Part shown: positions 1-12,055 of the stretch, piece after piece
How positions within the stretch are numbered: the first letter of the stretch is position 1
Layout: each line of letters opens with the position of its first letter
Assembly: GCF_023898315.1 (NCBI RefSeq)
Contig: NC_064614.1
Coordinates: 495,396,109 to 495,460,108 of the forward strand
Origin: Schistocerca nitens
Taxonomy: Eukaryota; Arthropoda; Insecta; Orthoptera; Acrididae
Direction: 5' to 3'
Length of the DNA stretch: 64,000 nucleotides
Program-made: the position numbers and the translations under genes
The notes under the pieces: model-generated
What the model saw: only the letters and a program-made list of their open reading frames with translations
Database searches by the model: none
What the model was told of the DNA's origin: nothing

Positions 1-90
1 CTCCACTGCTATCGTGCAGAGAAGGCATTGATTGTTTCTTGCCGCTAACATACTTCACATACGACCAGAATCTCTTTGGATTTTCTGTAC
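1..90 (-). mobile_element. LINE fragment, Jockey/CR1-type, truncated by window edge
   Basis: Read on the minus strand this segment encodes NPKRFWSYVKYVSGKKQ, the linker between endonuclease and reverse transcriptase typical of Jockey/CR1-type non-LTR retrotransposons. The LINE at 12408 in this window has the cognate stretch NPKNFWPYVKAVGGSKQ. Only this short piece is inside the window, and its continuation lies off the left end. Similarity fades near base 90. It has no host function and is upstream of, and antisense to, the exon at 323. Confidence 0.7.
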
Positions 91-322
91 AACCATTGCC
101 CGAGTTTTCATAATAAGGGATATCTGCAAACAAACAGACATTTCTAAAACCTAGTACGTGAAACTGGTCTCCAGAGTTGCCGATTTGAGCCGTTTCTCGA
201 CGTGGAAGCATTGTTCTCGATTTGGTATTCGAATACTCGATGCCAGTGCACCGAGAACATTTCTCCGGCTGATTGTCAGCAGTGAGCTGAGCCGCTGAGG
301 TGGGCGTGCGGCCGTGTTGCAG

Positions 323-583
323 AAGCTGGGCGTGGGCCACTACCCGCAGCTGCTGCGGCAGGTGTCGTGCCGGCGGGACGCGGCCTGCTGCCTGGAGCCG
401 TACCGCTGCCGCCAGCTCAACCACAGCGTGCTCGTGCTCGTCGACAGCCACATCGTGCCCGACGAGCTCGACGAGTACAACGCCGAGAAGCTGCCCAAGG
501 AGCTGCGCGACTCGCACTGGAACTTCAAGGCCGTCAGCGTCGGCGTCGGCTGCCAGTGCGTCATGGACGTGCTCGCCTCCTAG
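323..583 (+). CDS. Terminal exon of a Trunk/PTTH-like cystine-knot ligand
   Basis: This exon encodes 86 residues and ends at a TAG stop. The exon start is set by the acceptor-like sequence gccgtgttgcag; an in-frame stop at 296-298 shows the frame does not run much further upstream. The pattern matches the C-terminal domain of the Trunk/prothoracicotropic hormone family: LG near the start, a conserved Pro, Cys16, Cys22-Cys23, PYRC (Cys29), LPKEL near residue 57, Trp66, and a final VGCQC (Cys77 and Cys79). In that family the missing N-terminal part carries a signal peptide and a CxC motif, presumably on upstream exons outside the window. Trunk and PTTH are secreted ligands of the receptor tyrosine kinase Torso. 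The exon is strongly GC-rich, unlike its AT-rich surroundings. I cannot tell Trunk from PTTH by eye. Spaetzle was considered, but its cysteine spacing and C-terminus fit less well. Confidence 0.6.
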   Translation, partial: KLGVGHYPQLLRQVSCRRDAACCLEPYRCRQLNHSVLVLVDSHIVPDELDEYNAEKLPKELRDSHWNFKAVSVGVGCQCVMDVLAS

Positions 584-847
584 GCCGCAGGTGGGGCCGC
601 CACACAACCCCTCCCCCCACACACTCACCTCTATCATCACACTTTCTCCGTTGTCTTTTCAGTGAACAGATTTCATACTCGAAGTCTCATTCTGGAGGTC
701 TTCGAAACACCATTCAGCAGCTGTCACAAACACGGAAAAAAGATGACAATCAAACGCCTTAGTTTTCGCACTGTCGATGAACCTCCGCAGGAAGAAGAAA
801 GATGATTCTGATTTTTCTTTTCGGATGCAGTCTTCCCCTCACCTACT

Positions 848-1026
848 AAACATGTTCGTATGTGTGTGAAATCTTATGGGACTTAACTGCTAAGGTCATC
901 AATCCCTAAGCTTACACACTACTTAACCTAAATTATCCTAAGGACTAACACACACAACACATGCCCGAGGGAGGGCTCGAACCTCCGCCGGGACCAGCCG
1001 CACAGTCTATGACTGCAGCGCCTTAG
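848..1026 (-). mobile_element. tRNA-headed SINE, family 1
   Basis: On the minus strand it has a B-box-like block (ggttcgagccctccc), then cctcgggcatg, then a non-tRNA tail containing ttagcagttaagtcccataag. The A-box end is truncated. The element is flanked by perfect 12-bp direct repeats ccctcacctact at 836-847 and 1027-1038, which are its target-site duplication. Other copies are at 14819, 52554 and 57528. Confidence 0.85.
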
Positions 1027-1038
1027 CCCTCACCTACT

Positions 1039-4000
1039 CCTTCCGCTAGTTGACAAATGCGACCTGCATTGTGCTATCGTTTCACACTTTGTTAGGTAAT
1101 CAATAAGATAAATCCCTATTGCATCCCGGAAAACACAGACCATATAATGTCATCCAGATTAAATCGGATGTCTCTGCCATGGAAAAGAAATTTCACCTAC
1201 TGGCTTCAGTGGTGTTTGGTTTCTGACATGAAAGGTTGGAGCTACGTTTTACTCACAGTTACAAATCAGAGATGCAAACTAAGACAGTTCACACGTTACT
1301 CAGAAATTCATTTTCACCTTCACCTTTACTGAGTAATTAACACTTCCACAATGCTTTCTCATTAATCTCATTATTATTTAATGCCTATGGTGTCATTTAG
1401 TTCGTAAACCATGAATCCCCGATCGTCCAAATTTTCCCTGTAGTTTCATCTATGGTCACAGTTTTGGTAGAACTATCACTTAGCTCAACTATCATTAAGG
1501 TTACAGCAAAAGAACACAACCACTTCTGAATTGTCATCCATTCGTAAACTGCTTAAATTTTCGTAACGGCTTTTCGTCAACTTTAGATGAATTTCCCCTG
1601 GCGATAAACAGTTCAGAACAAAGAATTTCATAATGACACTGTATTCTAGTGTATACACTTGAATGAAACACATAAAACACATTTTTTTTACAAAAAATAA
1701 AAAAGTAACCAAAGCTATTTCGTTGTCCAGCACCAACAACCACTAACTTTCGAAATAGAGAGAAATCTGTGCATGATGATTATGTTTCCTTTATACTGAT
1801 GTCGTATATAGAGAACATTGATTCCCATACAACAGGGACAAAAGATGATCATATCTAAAACTCAAAAACTGAAATGCTGATTAAATCAAGAACGTAGAAC
1901 AGAGGGGGCTACGTAAATGAAACATGAAGTCATAATTATAGAAAATGTATTTGTGATCGATTTTAGAACGTGATTCAAATGTACAAAATTCTTTATCGGT
2001 TTCTTATACCATCTATAGCGGTAATACAAAGTATGATTCCTAAGAGGAGCAATCTATTTAAATACAGCTATATGCGATCTTTTATACTGTGTACCGTGGG
2101 CTTAAAGCTAAGGTAATTACTTTTGTGCTCTCAGGGATGGTAGGATCTGGAAAATAGTACTGTGAGCGACAACAAGCCACCAGGTGGCACTCCAGATATT
2201 GTGTATAGGATTCAAATTAGAAGTATGAGTTGGAGATTCTATGAGCTAAATTGCTGAATGCTTGCACCATTGGGAATTCTGTATTGGCAATCGGACAATA
2301 TAAATATTTCGTTAAAGCTGTGCCTTGTTTTTATCTGGATGGTGTAGGAAATCAGAGGTGTTGAAAGTACGCAAATTCCGAATAGCTAACATTAGCTGCA
2401 TCATTAATCAAGTAACCAAGTTTTTTTATACAAATGATAAATTTAGAGTCTCCCTTCATTCTTTACCCGCTTTTATTACTCATTGAATTGCTGTTAGAAT
2501 TAATAGTTAAAGATACGATTTTCGCAAATTAACTCAGTCCTTATTTGTTTATTAATGCCTGTGCGTAATATGCATTACATTCTCTATAAATTGCTTTTGA
2601 CAGAGAACAAGTGTTATCGTATTTTTATCACAATAAATTAGTTTCAGTATTATTACTGACAGAGAATACGGTAGAGAAAACAAGAAATATACAGCAACTA
2701 ATCCATTCTAATAAGGCAGTACCATCCCTTCTATTCAGTATTGAGTGTACAATGGTCCGTAGAGTCACTGATATCTCTCATAAAAATCTGCATTTTTCCA
2801 GACAGGCCTGAATTTACTCTCTTAAATTTCGATACCAATAGAACGACGTTCCATGTCGCTGAGTGACAACACCACTTTCACCGTAAAAAATACATTATCC
2901 TTCTTCAGATGTTTCCTATATAGTTCTTACCATAAGTAAAACTATCAAGGTCAAATAACACACGCAAAGTCAATTTATTAACCTCCTGCAATTCAACAAA
3001 GAAAAGCTGTCATTCATACCGTAATTGAATATCGAACTGCATTACAATATATGGTGTGTAACAAAGCGATAGCACCCACTGATGGTGTTTCCGGACGTCG
3101 GTTCCTACCCTCAGTCCACCCTCTTAACAAAGACCGCTCCAAGTTTGACGGTGTAGTTCACCGTGTATATCGCATGTATTCTCAGCACCCGAAATGCCGA
3201 CTGTTCAGTTAAGAGGAATGAATGCAGTGAATGATGACCTTATCGTTTAACAACAATCTAACTTATCACTTTTAGAGGCTGAAACAATGAGCACATTAAG
3301 TTCATTGTACTGATCGTCTATTGTTGATCGTCTTATCACGGGATAATATGCTGTTTTATTCGGCATTTCATCGTTATCAGCTAACGTGTCCCACATGTTC
3401 CAGCTACACCAAATAGCCACTCCGTACCGCCGCAGACGTAACTAACTCTCCTTATTCTGATACATACTCGCGAAGTCAATAAAATAGATGATGGCAAAGA
3501 TGCATACCACTTTGCTAGTGACAGGCTGTTTATCCCAAAGAACAGAACGTTACGAGGTCATTTGAAGAGCTTTGTGTAGTCACACCTGCTTTCACAAGAA
3601 AGCAACTTGATGAGTGCGTCCTTAGCTTGGGTTGTTAGCCGCAGCAGCTAACGCTGTGTTGAGGGGATCATCCTCCTTCCACTCTGGTCGTGCCCAGGCA
3701 GCTCACCTCTCCTGACACTTTCTCTGGAGTCCCAGTCACATACAGTGAATTTGCAAAGTGGAATGATACGGTCGACAAATCTTATTGCACACTGAAAAAG
3801 TTTTGATATGATGCCATGTGAAGGAGCCAAAGTTCCAGCCGTACTTGCGTATGCCAGAATTTGACTGAGTGCCGTTTCCTTGACGGATTACAGAAGGAAA
3901 CAGAAGTCCTTTCAGAGAATATAATATGTATATGTGTATGTAGTATGTATATCAGTTTTATTTTTCTTAGCTTGCTGCCATGTTCTCTTGCAGTATGGGA

Positions 4001-5639
4001 CCCCGCACCTGGACTTCTACCACAGATGACCTCACTGCTATGTACCTGGCCGACGTCGGTGTATTTACGCTCCGCACGTGAACTGATTACTCGCAAACAC
4101 ACTTTCAGTATTATACATTAATGTGAATTAAGAAATAAATAATTTTGAAACCTAAACTAGACTAGAAGTATGATCTCCAATACGAAAGACTGACTAAGAC
4201 TGAAGCACACCATTATTTTAATTACTGCTCATGCTGGTTTCCGAAGTACAATTACAGTTTACCGTTGCTGCACTTTTCTTCATCTAAATTAACAATTAAT
4301 GTTTTTTTTCGAGCAGAGATTCACGAAGAGAAATAAGAATCATCTCATTATTCTTGTTAGTAAGCAAATGTATACCTTTATGTAAGGAAACACTGCAGTA
4401 TTCTGTATCTGTACACTGTGGACATGTATAAATCTCAATAAACTTATTTCGTGACTACGATATTCGAGTAAATGTTTGTGAATGTAAGGCAGTAAATATT
4501 ATAGTAAAAGTTTTACTAGGTAGACCACATTCTTCTTCTTCTCGCCATCCGCGTTATAACATGGTTTAGAAGATATTTTATGTCCAATGAAAGACCAGAC
4601 TTAATTTTAAATTTCCTGTAGGATTCCCTCCTACGGCGATGGAGATTGGATTGCTTCGTTCTTCACCTATACGTCGTATATAAAGCAACCACATTTACTG
4701 CGTTAATCATTAATTTAAAAAGGTCAGAAAGAATATCTTTTTGTTTCAATAAGGGTGTCTGGTGTATGGCTGATTCTGAAAATAGGTGAGTCTTAAATCG
4801 ATAAAAAAGCAACAACTGGAAGGGTCTAAGCGCGAACTGAAAGGAATGAGACGTTTAACTCTAGCAAATCAAAGCATAACTTTTTTGACCACATATTTGT
4901 CGGGACACTTCAGGGTAGTACAAAATTAGCAGGTATTTTATTATATTAGGAAAACGAGTCTTTCACTGTGAAAAGAGTTATACTCTGTAATGGATTTCCT
5001 GATAGCGATCTGAAGATGCAGCTTTGTTTTACCGACTGAGTTATCCCAGCACTTACCTCCATGTTTTAATTTGACGTGATTTCTCTCTTACTCCGCCACA
5101 TTGCTTAGAGAGTCACCTACATACAATGCTGGGTTACTAAGACGTATGTTTGATGTCAGCTTTTAGTTCTGGACTTTCAGGTGCTTCATGTTTTCTTTGA
5201 GACAGCAGGAAGAAGATTGATGGTGCGTTTGATAAACGTTCTAATGTTTTGCATCTCACGCAGGTGTACGAAATGCACAGTTGAATTTTACATTTCATGC
5301 TGTATGTAATTTTGTCTTTCATTTAACTGATTATATGTTGCCAAGTTTACACGATGCACACCAGATAATTCACTGAGTACTAATTTGATATAGTTCTCTG
5401 GTACTTCAATTCTACTTGAGCCGTACTTTAACCCATACAAGGGCCATTATCAGGAGTTTCATAATTTCAATAGACACCACTTTTGTACCAAACTATCTTA
5501 GAGTGAAAGTGTGATCTGCTGTCAATCAATTTTTTCGAAAGCCAGCTTGATATTTCTATATGTTGTTCTCTATGAATGGTTGTTATTTTCTGAGGATAGT
5601 GATAGACAGTACCTTGTAAGTTACATTCAGCAAGGTTAT
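1039..5639. other. Unrecognised AT-rich DNA
   Basis: I see no gene or recognisable element here. The open frames are short, unsupported by codon pattern or domain, and often overlap on both strands. The 3' UTR of the exon at 323 may extend into 584-847, but I could not identify a convincing polyadenylation signal. Confidence 0.5.
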
Positions 5640-6290
5640 GCCTCTGTGGTTACCTGTCTTCAGATAGATGGCATAGAGTTAAAGAGAGTTCGCCTCTTCA
5701 AACATTTGGGATCTTGGTTTACGAGCAATAACAGCACAGAAATGTACATCAAGGAAAGAATAGCGTAGGAATGAAATGCATGTATTCTCTCAGGGAGACG
5801 CTTAGATCATAACCAATATCAGCGAATACTAATATGATAATGTATAACACAGTGATATGCCCAGCAGCCATGTAAGGTTCAGAAATCTGGAGCATGACTA
5901 AATGAGAAAAAGAAAAATTATTAATATTTGAATGAAGAGTAATGAAAAACTGAGGAAGATATGGGGACTGATCTTGGATGAAAGAAAATTGAGAAGGAGG
6001 CAGAGTGAGAAAATATACCTGTTGATGCAACAACCAACAATACTACAGATGCTGAAGAGCAAAAGGATCCAGTGGGCGGGCCATATAGCCCGTATGCCAG
6101 AAGAAAGAAAGGTGAAGAAAGCACTTGAGGGGAACCAAACACCAGACGCGCAATAGGTCGACCAAAGCAGCGCTGGATGGACGACCTGGCGAAGGACCTG
6201 GTAGCCCTGGGGATCGAAGACAGCTGGAGAAAACGAGCAAAAAACAAAAAGGAACGGAAGCAGAGCGTGGTCTGTAGGGTCTGTGAACGC
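5640..6290 (+). mobile_element. Degenerate LINE 3' end (RTE-like)
   Basis: Separated short frames preserve the C-terminal part of an RTE-like reverse transcriptase. Around 5668-5710 it reads DGIELKRVRLFKHLGSW, the post-catalytic region. Around 6050-6110 it reads RIQWAGHIARMPEERKV, followed in other frames by GRPKQRWMDDL near 6160-6190. These are standard C-terminal motifs of RTE-type LINEs. Stops and frameshifts break the frame many times, so it is an old, dead copy. It ends at a (GT)n microsatellite, which may have served as its tail. It is diverged from the RTE copies at 19.6, 23, 46 and 54 kb. Confidence 0.7.
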
Positions 6291-6291
6291 T

Positions 6292-6292
<1 letters not shown>

Positions 6293-6322
<30 letters not shown>
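6293..6322. repeat. (GT)n microsatellite
   Basis: About 15 uninterrupted TG repeats directly follow the LINE 3' end. Confidence 0.95.
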
Positions 6323-6479
6323 CCACTTTTGTATTCTTAGTTATGACTGTGTGCCTTTATTGCTTCACGATAACAATGGCAGCAGTAATACGAGGAATAA
6401 TTGGAAAATTATGAACGATCGGTCGCTAAAAGAAAACCACAATGATAATCAAATCTGTTTTATATTCGAGCAGAGATGA

Positions 6480-7188
6480 AAATCAGACGGAGCCAAGTTG
6501 GGGCTGTATTGCGGGTGATCAAACACTTCCCATCGAGAGCGCTGTAAGAGAGTTCTCATTGACCCTTCAGTGTGGAGCAGAGAACTGTCTTGAAGAAGGA
6601 AATGCATGACAGTTACGTTATGCGGCGTTGCGTGAAATCAGGCGAAATCTCTTGTCGGGTACCCATACTAGACGTGAGACACTATGTTCTAGGCACCTTC
6701 ACTCTGTGAGTTTGTAAGTGGGAAGAGAGACGTGACGCTAACTATGAGCATACTAGAGACACTGCCCAAGACGTCTGCGCAAAGCTTCACCGGATTTTAA
6801 ATGTGGTTTCTGTATCGCGACCTATCGTTCCTTACTGTCCGAATAATCCTCGTATAGTGTGATACTAAGTGAAGATACTACCTAATTTTAGAGAACAAAG
6901 TTGTCTTCCATAGCAAAAGCAATTTATTAGTCTTAAGATTACTTCGTTAAATTCTTTTATATTTTAATAAAAAAATAAGAAAAGTAAATCCGATAAACGT
7001 GGGTCCGGAAACGCATACTTTCCGACAGAAACACGTGTTTATTGGAAGGGCTAAGCGACGCTTGGTTGCCGACATTAGTATAGTTGTTGCACTGGCGCTA
7101 CTTCAAATATCTCGGCAGGGTATTTGATGTCGTAAACATAGCACTCTGCCTACCATTAGGTGGTCTGCAGTCAGTTGCGTGGATCGAA
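6480..7188. other. Unrecognised intergenic DNA
   Basis: No coding signal or identified repeat was found. The part before the SINE target site reads as ordinary AT-rich DNA. Confidence 0.4.
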
Positions 7189-7200
7189 TCGTGTTGTAGG

Positions 7201-7407
7201 GCCGGCCGGAGTGGCCGAGTGGTTCTAGGCGCTACAGTCTGGAGCCGCGCGACCGCTACGGTCGCAGGTTCGAATCCTGCCTCGTGCATGGATGTGTATG
7301 ATGTCCTTAGGTTAGTTAGGTTTAAGTAGTTCTAAGTTCTAGGGGACTGATGACCCCAGAAGTTAAGTCCCATTATGCTCAGAGCCATTTGAACCATTTT
7401 TTTTTTT
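7201..7407 (+). mobile_element. tRNA-headed SINE, family 2
   Basis: The head carries an A-box-like gtggccgagtggttctaggc and a B-box-like ggttcgaatcc. The body has ggttagttaggtttaagtag and the 3' end is gagccatttgaacc followed by a T run. Perfect 12-bp direct repeats tcgtgttgtagg flank it at 7189-7200 and 7408-7419. It is not a functional tRNA gene, because the head continues directly into the SINE body. Other copies are at 26589, 28408 and 30903. Confidence 0.9.
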
Positions 7408-7664
7408 TCGTGTTGTAGGCTACGTTATTTTTAGTCACGTTTGTGTGCCTGACTGTACAGCACTGTCAACCCTGGATACGTATCTTCCTGTTTTACCTTC
7501 TTCCAAAGGTGGATTCAGTTATGTTTTTATTGTTATTGCGCTATTTGTACGTAAAAATGGTATAGCACATTTACATTTTCACTCTTCCTGCACTTGTTAG
7601 AAATGACGGATATGATATTCTGCAATGGTTTAGCACTCGGCACTCCTGACTTGGAGGAACCCTG

Positions 7665-8689
7665 CAGAAGTATCGAACCATGATGCCTCTATAGCCGTCC
7701 ATAACTACTAAGTGTTGCCGGTGCCGGATTTTGTGCAGCAACTGACCCCTCGATAATATTCCTTAAATATTCGATGGGATTCACTCTAATTGCCCAGAAT
7801 GTTCTTCAAATCAGTCGCGAACAACTGTGGCCCGGAGAGTGGCGCCTTATCAACCATAAAAGTTCGATCGTTGAATGGCTGAAAATGGTCTCCATGTAGA
7901 CGAACATATCCATTTCCAGCCAATGATCGATTCATTTGAACCAATGTAGCCAGGCCGTTCCATGTAAATACAACCCACATCATTATGCAGCCACCACCAG
8001 TTTACGCAGTGCTTTTATTAATGATTTGGGCGAATGGCTTCATCGGGTCTGTGCCACACTCGAATCGTCTGAAACCGGGACGCATATGACCAGGCCACGG
8101 TTTTCCAGTCGTCTAGGATCCAACAGATATGGTCACGAGCGCTGGAGAGGCGGTGCAAGTGATGTCGTGCTGTTACCAAATGTACTCACGTCGGTCGTCT
8201 GCTGCCATAGCCCATTAACGCCAAATTTCGCCGCATTGTCCTAATGATTTGTTCATCGTACGTGACACATTGATTTCTGCGGCTGTTTCCCGTAGTGTTG
8301 CTTTTTTTTTATCACTGACAACTCTACGCAAACGTCGGTGCACTTGGTCGTAAAGTGAAGGCCGTCGGCCACTGCGTTGTTTATAGTGAGAGAGGTAATG
8401 CTTGAAATCTGGTGTTCTCGGTATACTTTTGAGACTGTGGATGTCGGAGTATTGAATTCTCTAACGATTTCCGAAATGGAATGTCCAGTGTCCCAGCTAG
8501 CATTTCGCATGCAAAGTCTGTTACTTCCAGTCAGACGGCTATAATCACATCGGCAAGCTTTTCACATGAATCAGTTGAGTACATATGATGGATCCGTCAA
8601 TGCACTGCCCTTTTATACCTTGTGTACATGGTACTACCGCCACGTGTATATGTGCATACCGCTATTCCATGACTTTTGTCTCCTCAGGA
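7665..8689 (-). mobile_element. Tc1-family transposon remnant
   Basis: On the minus strand the start region gives GHSISEIVREFNTPTSTVSKV (split over 8400-8500), a Tc1 paired-like helix-turn-helix. At 7790-7980 it gives WNGLATLVQMNRSLAGNGYV, from the middle of the catalytic domain. The right end (ccatgacttttgtctcctca) resembles a Tc1 terminal inverted repeat, followed inward by ggtataaaaggg on the minus strand. The matching left terminal repeat is absent; similarity stops near 7665, inside the C-terminal coding region. Internal deletions and frameshifts make the transposase non-functional. Confidence 0.75.
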
Positions 8690-9312
8690 TATGTTGCGTG
8701 ACACACACGAATGATTAGGATTGCAGCACAGTTTATGGCGTATTAATACTTCAGAAGGGTATGGAGCACCGTAGTGTCGTTATAAAGGCCTATAAATATT
8801 GTGGTGTTGAACCAACTAGATCTTGGACATGGTCTTTGGAACTTCATCATGCGGTTTGTAATCCTTAAAGCATCGACAGTTGTTGTTGGAGGATATTAAC
8901 GAAAAAGCGGCCGACTAAACATGTTATAGATATGTTTGTGGCAGATGTATGACAGATTTCAGGCGAAGTGCATGACACGGAAGCAGTCGCTCTCGTCGCC
9001 CTTCGAACCAGATTTACACGTTTCTGCGAACAAATAACCAGGAATTGTCCCTCTGACCTGTGACGTGTAGAGTCGCCTGATGAAAGGACAGGGTATCGGG
9101 TCCAAGTAACTCTCTGATGTAGCAATAGCTATTCACGTTTCCTTCAATACGTTGGGTCATAATGATTTTTGTCTTTTCTGCCACTTAGCAATGAAGATAT
9201 CAGATTGACGTCAAGCTGTGTCTAATTCATATGCAGCCCTCACTGTAGGATAGGATGAAATGAAACATATTTGACAACATTTTTGGAAGGTTACTATCAA
9301 CAACCGTCAAGT
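8690..9312. other. Unrecognised DNA
   Basis: No gene, no long repeat and no recognisable transposon motif was seen. Confidence 0.4.
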
Positions 9313-9598
9313 AATGTATGAAATGCTTGTTTGGCCATCAGCTTCTTTGGTTTAAACCCAAATATCGACAGGTTTCAGACACAGGCCATCTTCACGGATT
9401 AGGGTTAAACAGTTAAAGCACAACATCACGTCTGCCATTACTTAAAGATTGGCCACGTCTCATATGTAGAGAATGTCATGAATTCCAGTATACAACACTG
9501 TTTTAACACTAATCCGTGAAAATGGTCTGTGACTGAAACCGGCTGATAGTTTGTTTAAAATAGAAGCAGCTGATGTTCAAACATGGATTTTATACATG
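9313..9598. mobile_element. Foldback MITE
   Basis: The two ends are long imperfect inverted repeats. The left arm contains caggtttcagacacaggcca then tcttcacggattag. The right arm contains the reverse complement, read as ccggtttcagtcacagacca then ttttcacggattag. Similarity extends outward through catcagct to atgtatgaaat/atgtataaaat at the ends. Arms are roughly 95 bp, so the element is nearly all inverted repeat. There is no coding capacity. I could not assign a superfamily or a clear target duplication. Confidence 0.7.
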
Positions 9599-10069
9599 TT
9601 CGACAACTCCACGTGAATACTGCCAGTCCAACGTGAAGAATTACCTGTCGAACCCTCCATGGATTTTTTTTCTTTATTGAGTTTCGATTCCTCCCAAAGG
9701 GTCGGGTTTGGCAGCAGCTTAGTATTCCACTCTTCAGCCTACAGAATTTGTTTTAAAAAGATGAAGATAATAAATAATAAAAATAGGCAAGAAAATCGAA
9801 GACTTAAGTGGTAACATGGCGGAAAAATCGTGGAACTTAAAACATAGAACGAAGGGATGATGATGCTAATAAAATACATATGAAACAGACAGGTAAAATA
9901 ATAGACAGACAATTAAAAAACACGGCGACAGTCTGGTTTCTGTTCACAAGAGACATAAAATTCGCACCCAACGACAGCATGACTTCTGTTCGCACTTTGG
10001 AAAGACGAACAGCACTGAACATTCACTTGAACACTGGACTAAAAAGTTGGCAAATATGACATACGACAG

Positions 10070-10765
10070 CCAAGGGCAGGTGGGGGGAACCTGGACAGAT
10101 GAAGGAGAGGAAAAACGAAGGAGGGGAGGGGGGAAAGGAGCCGATGGAGGATGAGGACCCATAAGAGGGGGGGGGGTGCCAGCCAGACACGAAAGGGAGT
10201 GGGGAAAGGCAGGGGAATACAAAAGGACTCGGGGGGGGGGGAGGGAGGTAGGGAGAGGTTAGGTGGGCAGAAAACAGGATGGAAGGGGGGGGGGAAGAGG
10301 GAGCCCAGGGAAAGGACAGTGGAAAGGAGGGGGTGGTGAGGATCAGGGATAAATGGAGGGAGAGAGGGCATCATGCGGGAGGGGGAGTTGATGGAAGCCA
10401 CCTTGGGAAAGGAGATGAAGGGTGTAGAGATGGAGGGTAGGGGGGACACAACAGTGAAGACGTGGCAGGGGGTGGGGACGGGAGAGGAGAAGAGCAACGA
10501 GGGGATGAGGGGGATCAAGGCGGCGGGAGGTGTAGAGTATGCGGATATGTTCGAGGAATTGAAGCAGATGGGACAAACGAATGAGGTCGTTGAGGATACG
10601 CGTGGGGGACGGGAGGCGTATACAGATGGCGAGGTGGAGTGCATGACACTCAAGGATCTGGAGGGATTTATAGAATTTGGGGGGGGGGGGGCGATATCCA
10701 GGGGGAGCTGGCACAACAGAGGACCCTCCATAGAGACAGCATCTGTCTTTTGTAGCGCTTTAGGC
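10070..10765 (+). repeat. Purine-rich block with many G-runs
   Basis: The plus strand is dominated by A and G over about 700 bp, with repeated runs of seven or more G (10168-10177, 10230-10240, 10288-10297, 10680-10690). The bias creates long open frames on both strands, including a minus-strand 242-residue Pro/Ser-rich frame, which I regard as compositional. The last 150 bp are more complex and may be part of an unrecognised repeat. Confidence 0.6.
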
Positions 10766-11017
10766 AAGCCGACAGTATGGGCACAGCTGTTACGTACGTT
10801 ATAGCCATACAGAAAAGTTACTGGGCTGTGGTCACAAACGCTACTGTGTACAGCACTCTTCTGTTCATTGATTCAACACAAGCATCTATGTTGTGCCATT
10901 ATCCTCAAACTTGCTCGAAATGAAGTTGTAACTAATAAATTATCATTCCCAGTGCTGAGATGATACCATACTGCCATCTTTGTTATAAACTCGCAATCAG
11001 CGAGAAGGCTACGAATT

Positions 11018-11290
11018 AAGGTTAGATTAGAATTTTGTTCCATAGATCCATAGTGATGAGATCCTCAGGCATGGAGACTCTTCTCATAAAACAAGAATAC
11101 GTAATACATATTGACAAAAAAGAATATGCTAATATTTCTTTCACAGATTATAAGTTAAATGGACCTTATATATGGAATCTAAAACATGTTTTTCCTTTAA
11201 GAGGTAATCACAAACTTGTCACAAAACATGTAAATATAGAATACATTTAAATAAATATGATATTCTCAGGCTATTGGAGCCACGCATCAT
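11018..11290 (-). mobile_element. LINE 3'-tail fragment (AATCT-tailed family)
   Basis: On the minus strand this segment ends in ctatggaacaaaattctaat followed by ctaacc, closely matching the 3' end of the LINE inside the Harbinger element at 37.6 kb (ctatggaacgaaaaactaat then ctaatct). Upstream it has ctgaggatctcatcactatg, like the ctcctcagcacggatctatg of that copy. No coding part is recognisable, so it is a short 3' UTR fragment. Confidence 0.6.
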
Positions 11291-11403
11291 CAAAGAGAAA
11301 TGTGGTTTATAAGACTCTTTTACATGGATCAAATTACTGTAATGAAGCTGTACATTAGTCTGATTTAACGTAAAAATCACGATATTTGATACTATTAACA
11401 ATA

Positions 11404-11575
11404 TATGCACTTCAAACCGGCCGTTTCCGAAAAAACGACGGTCAAAAGTTTTCGAGGTACTCTATGTGCCTCTTAGCGAGCAGCTAGTGCGAGCGCAGCG
11501 GTGCCACAGTGGCTAGCTGCGTGGCATCACGCTTTTGCGCTCCGTGTTCGAAACTTGATTTTTTTTTTCATTTGT
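11404..11575 (+). mobile_element. Possible tRNA-headed SINE, family 4
   Basis: The segment has an A-box-like gccacagtggctagctgcg, a B-box-like gtgttcgaaacttg, and then a T-rich tail. It resembles the minus-strand segment at 12056-12300 (ggcccagtggttagcgttgc, then gtgttcgcaacctgg). The tRNA-like halves are short and diverged, so the call rests on the paired similarity. Confidence 0.4.
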
Positions 11576-12055
11576 TTATCCATTTCCATAGAAGAGTACT
11601 AGACGAAAGTCTTCCAATGTATATGGAAACAGCGTTATCCTTATTCGTCTACTAATTATATGTCTAGTGAATGAATTTTTTTAAAAAAATAAAAATTATG
11701 TAAGTGAGTGAGAAAATTATTTGAAATTGTTGTTGGTAAAAGTCCTGAAGTGTATTTTGATTCATAATCAATTACAAGCTCCAGTTTTCGATAAAGTGAT
11801 CCGTTATGCGTGGTTTGCCAATGCGTGAAATCTTCAGCGATGTTAACGAAGTTTCTTTCGCAAGTGAGATTCATACGAAAAAATGTCACACTGGCAAACC
11901 TGCCTACGCTCGAAGCTCGTGGTATTCGGAATTTCTATGTTTCGAGTTTTACTACGATGGGCACCAAAGCTTCCTGAAGAATAAGCATAAGAATTAATAT
12001 AAGAGTTAACATAAGAATGAAATAAAAGAAATGAGAATTAAAAAAAAATTGTAAC
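11576..12055. other. Unrecognised AT-rich DNA
   Basis: Nothing recognisable was seen. Short open frames overlap on both strands. Confidence 0.4.

Noticed and set aside
7201-7290. Apparent tRNA gene (A and B boxes)
   Set aside because: It is the head of a SINE with a body, tail and perfect target duplications. The same holds at 26589, 28408, 30903, 47542 and 57528.
7617-7664. tRNA-like block tggtttagcactcggcactc
   Set aside because: It resembles the head of SINE family 3 loosely, but no body, tail or target duplication follows before the Tc1 remnant begins.
10039-10767. Long minus-strand open frame of 242 codons rich in Pro and Ser
   Set aside because: It lies over the purine-rich block. 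Overlapping open frames on the other strand and the lack of any motif show it is a product of composition.
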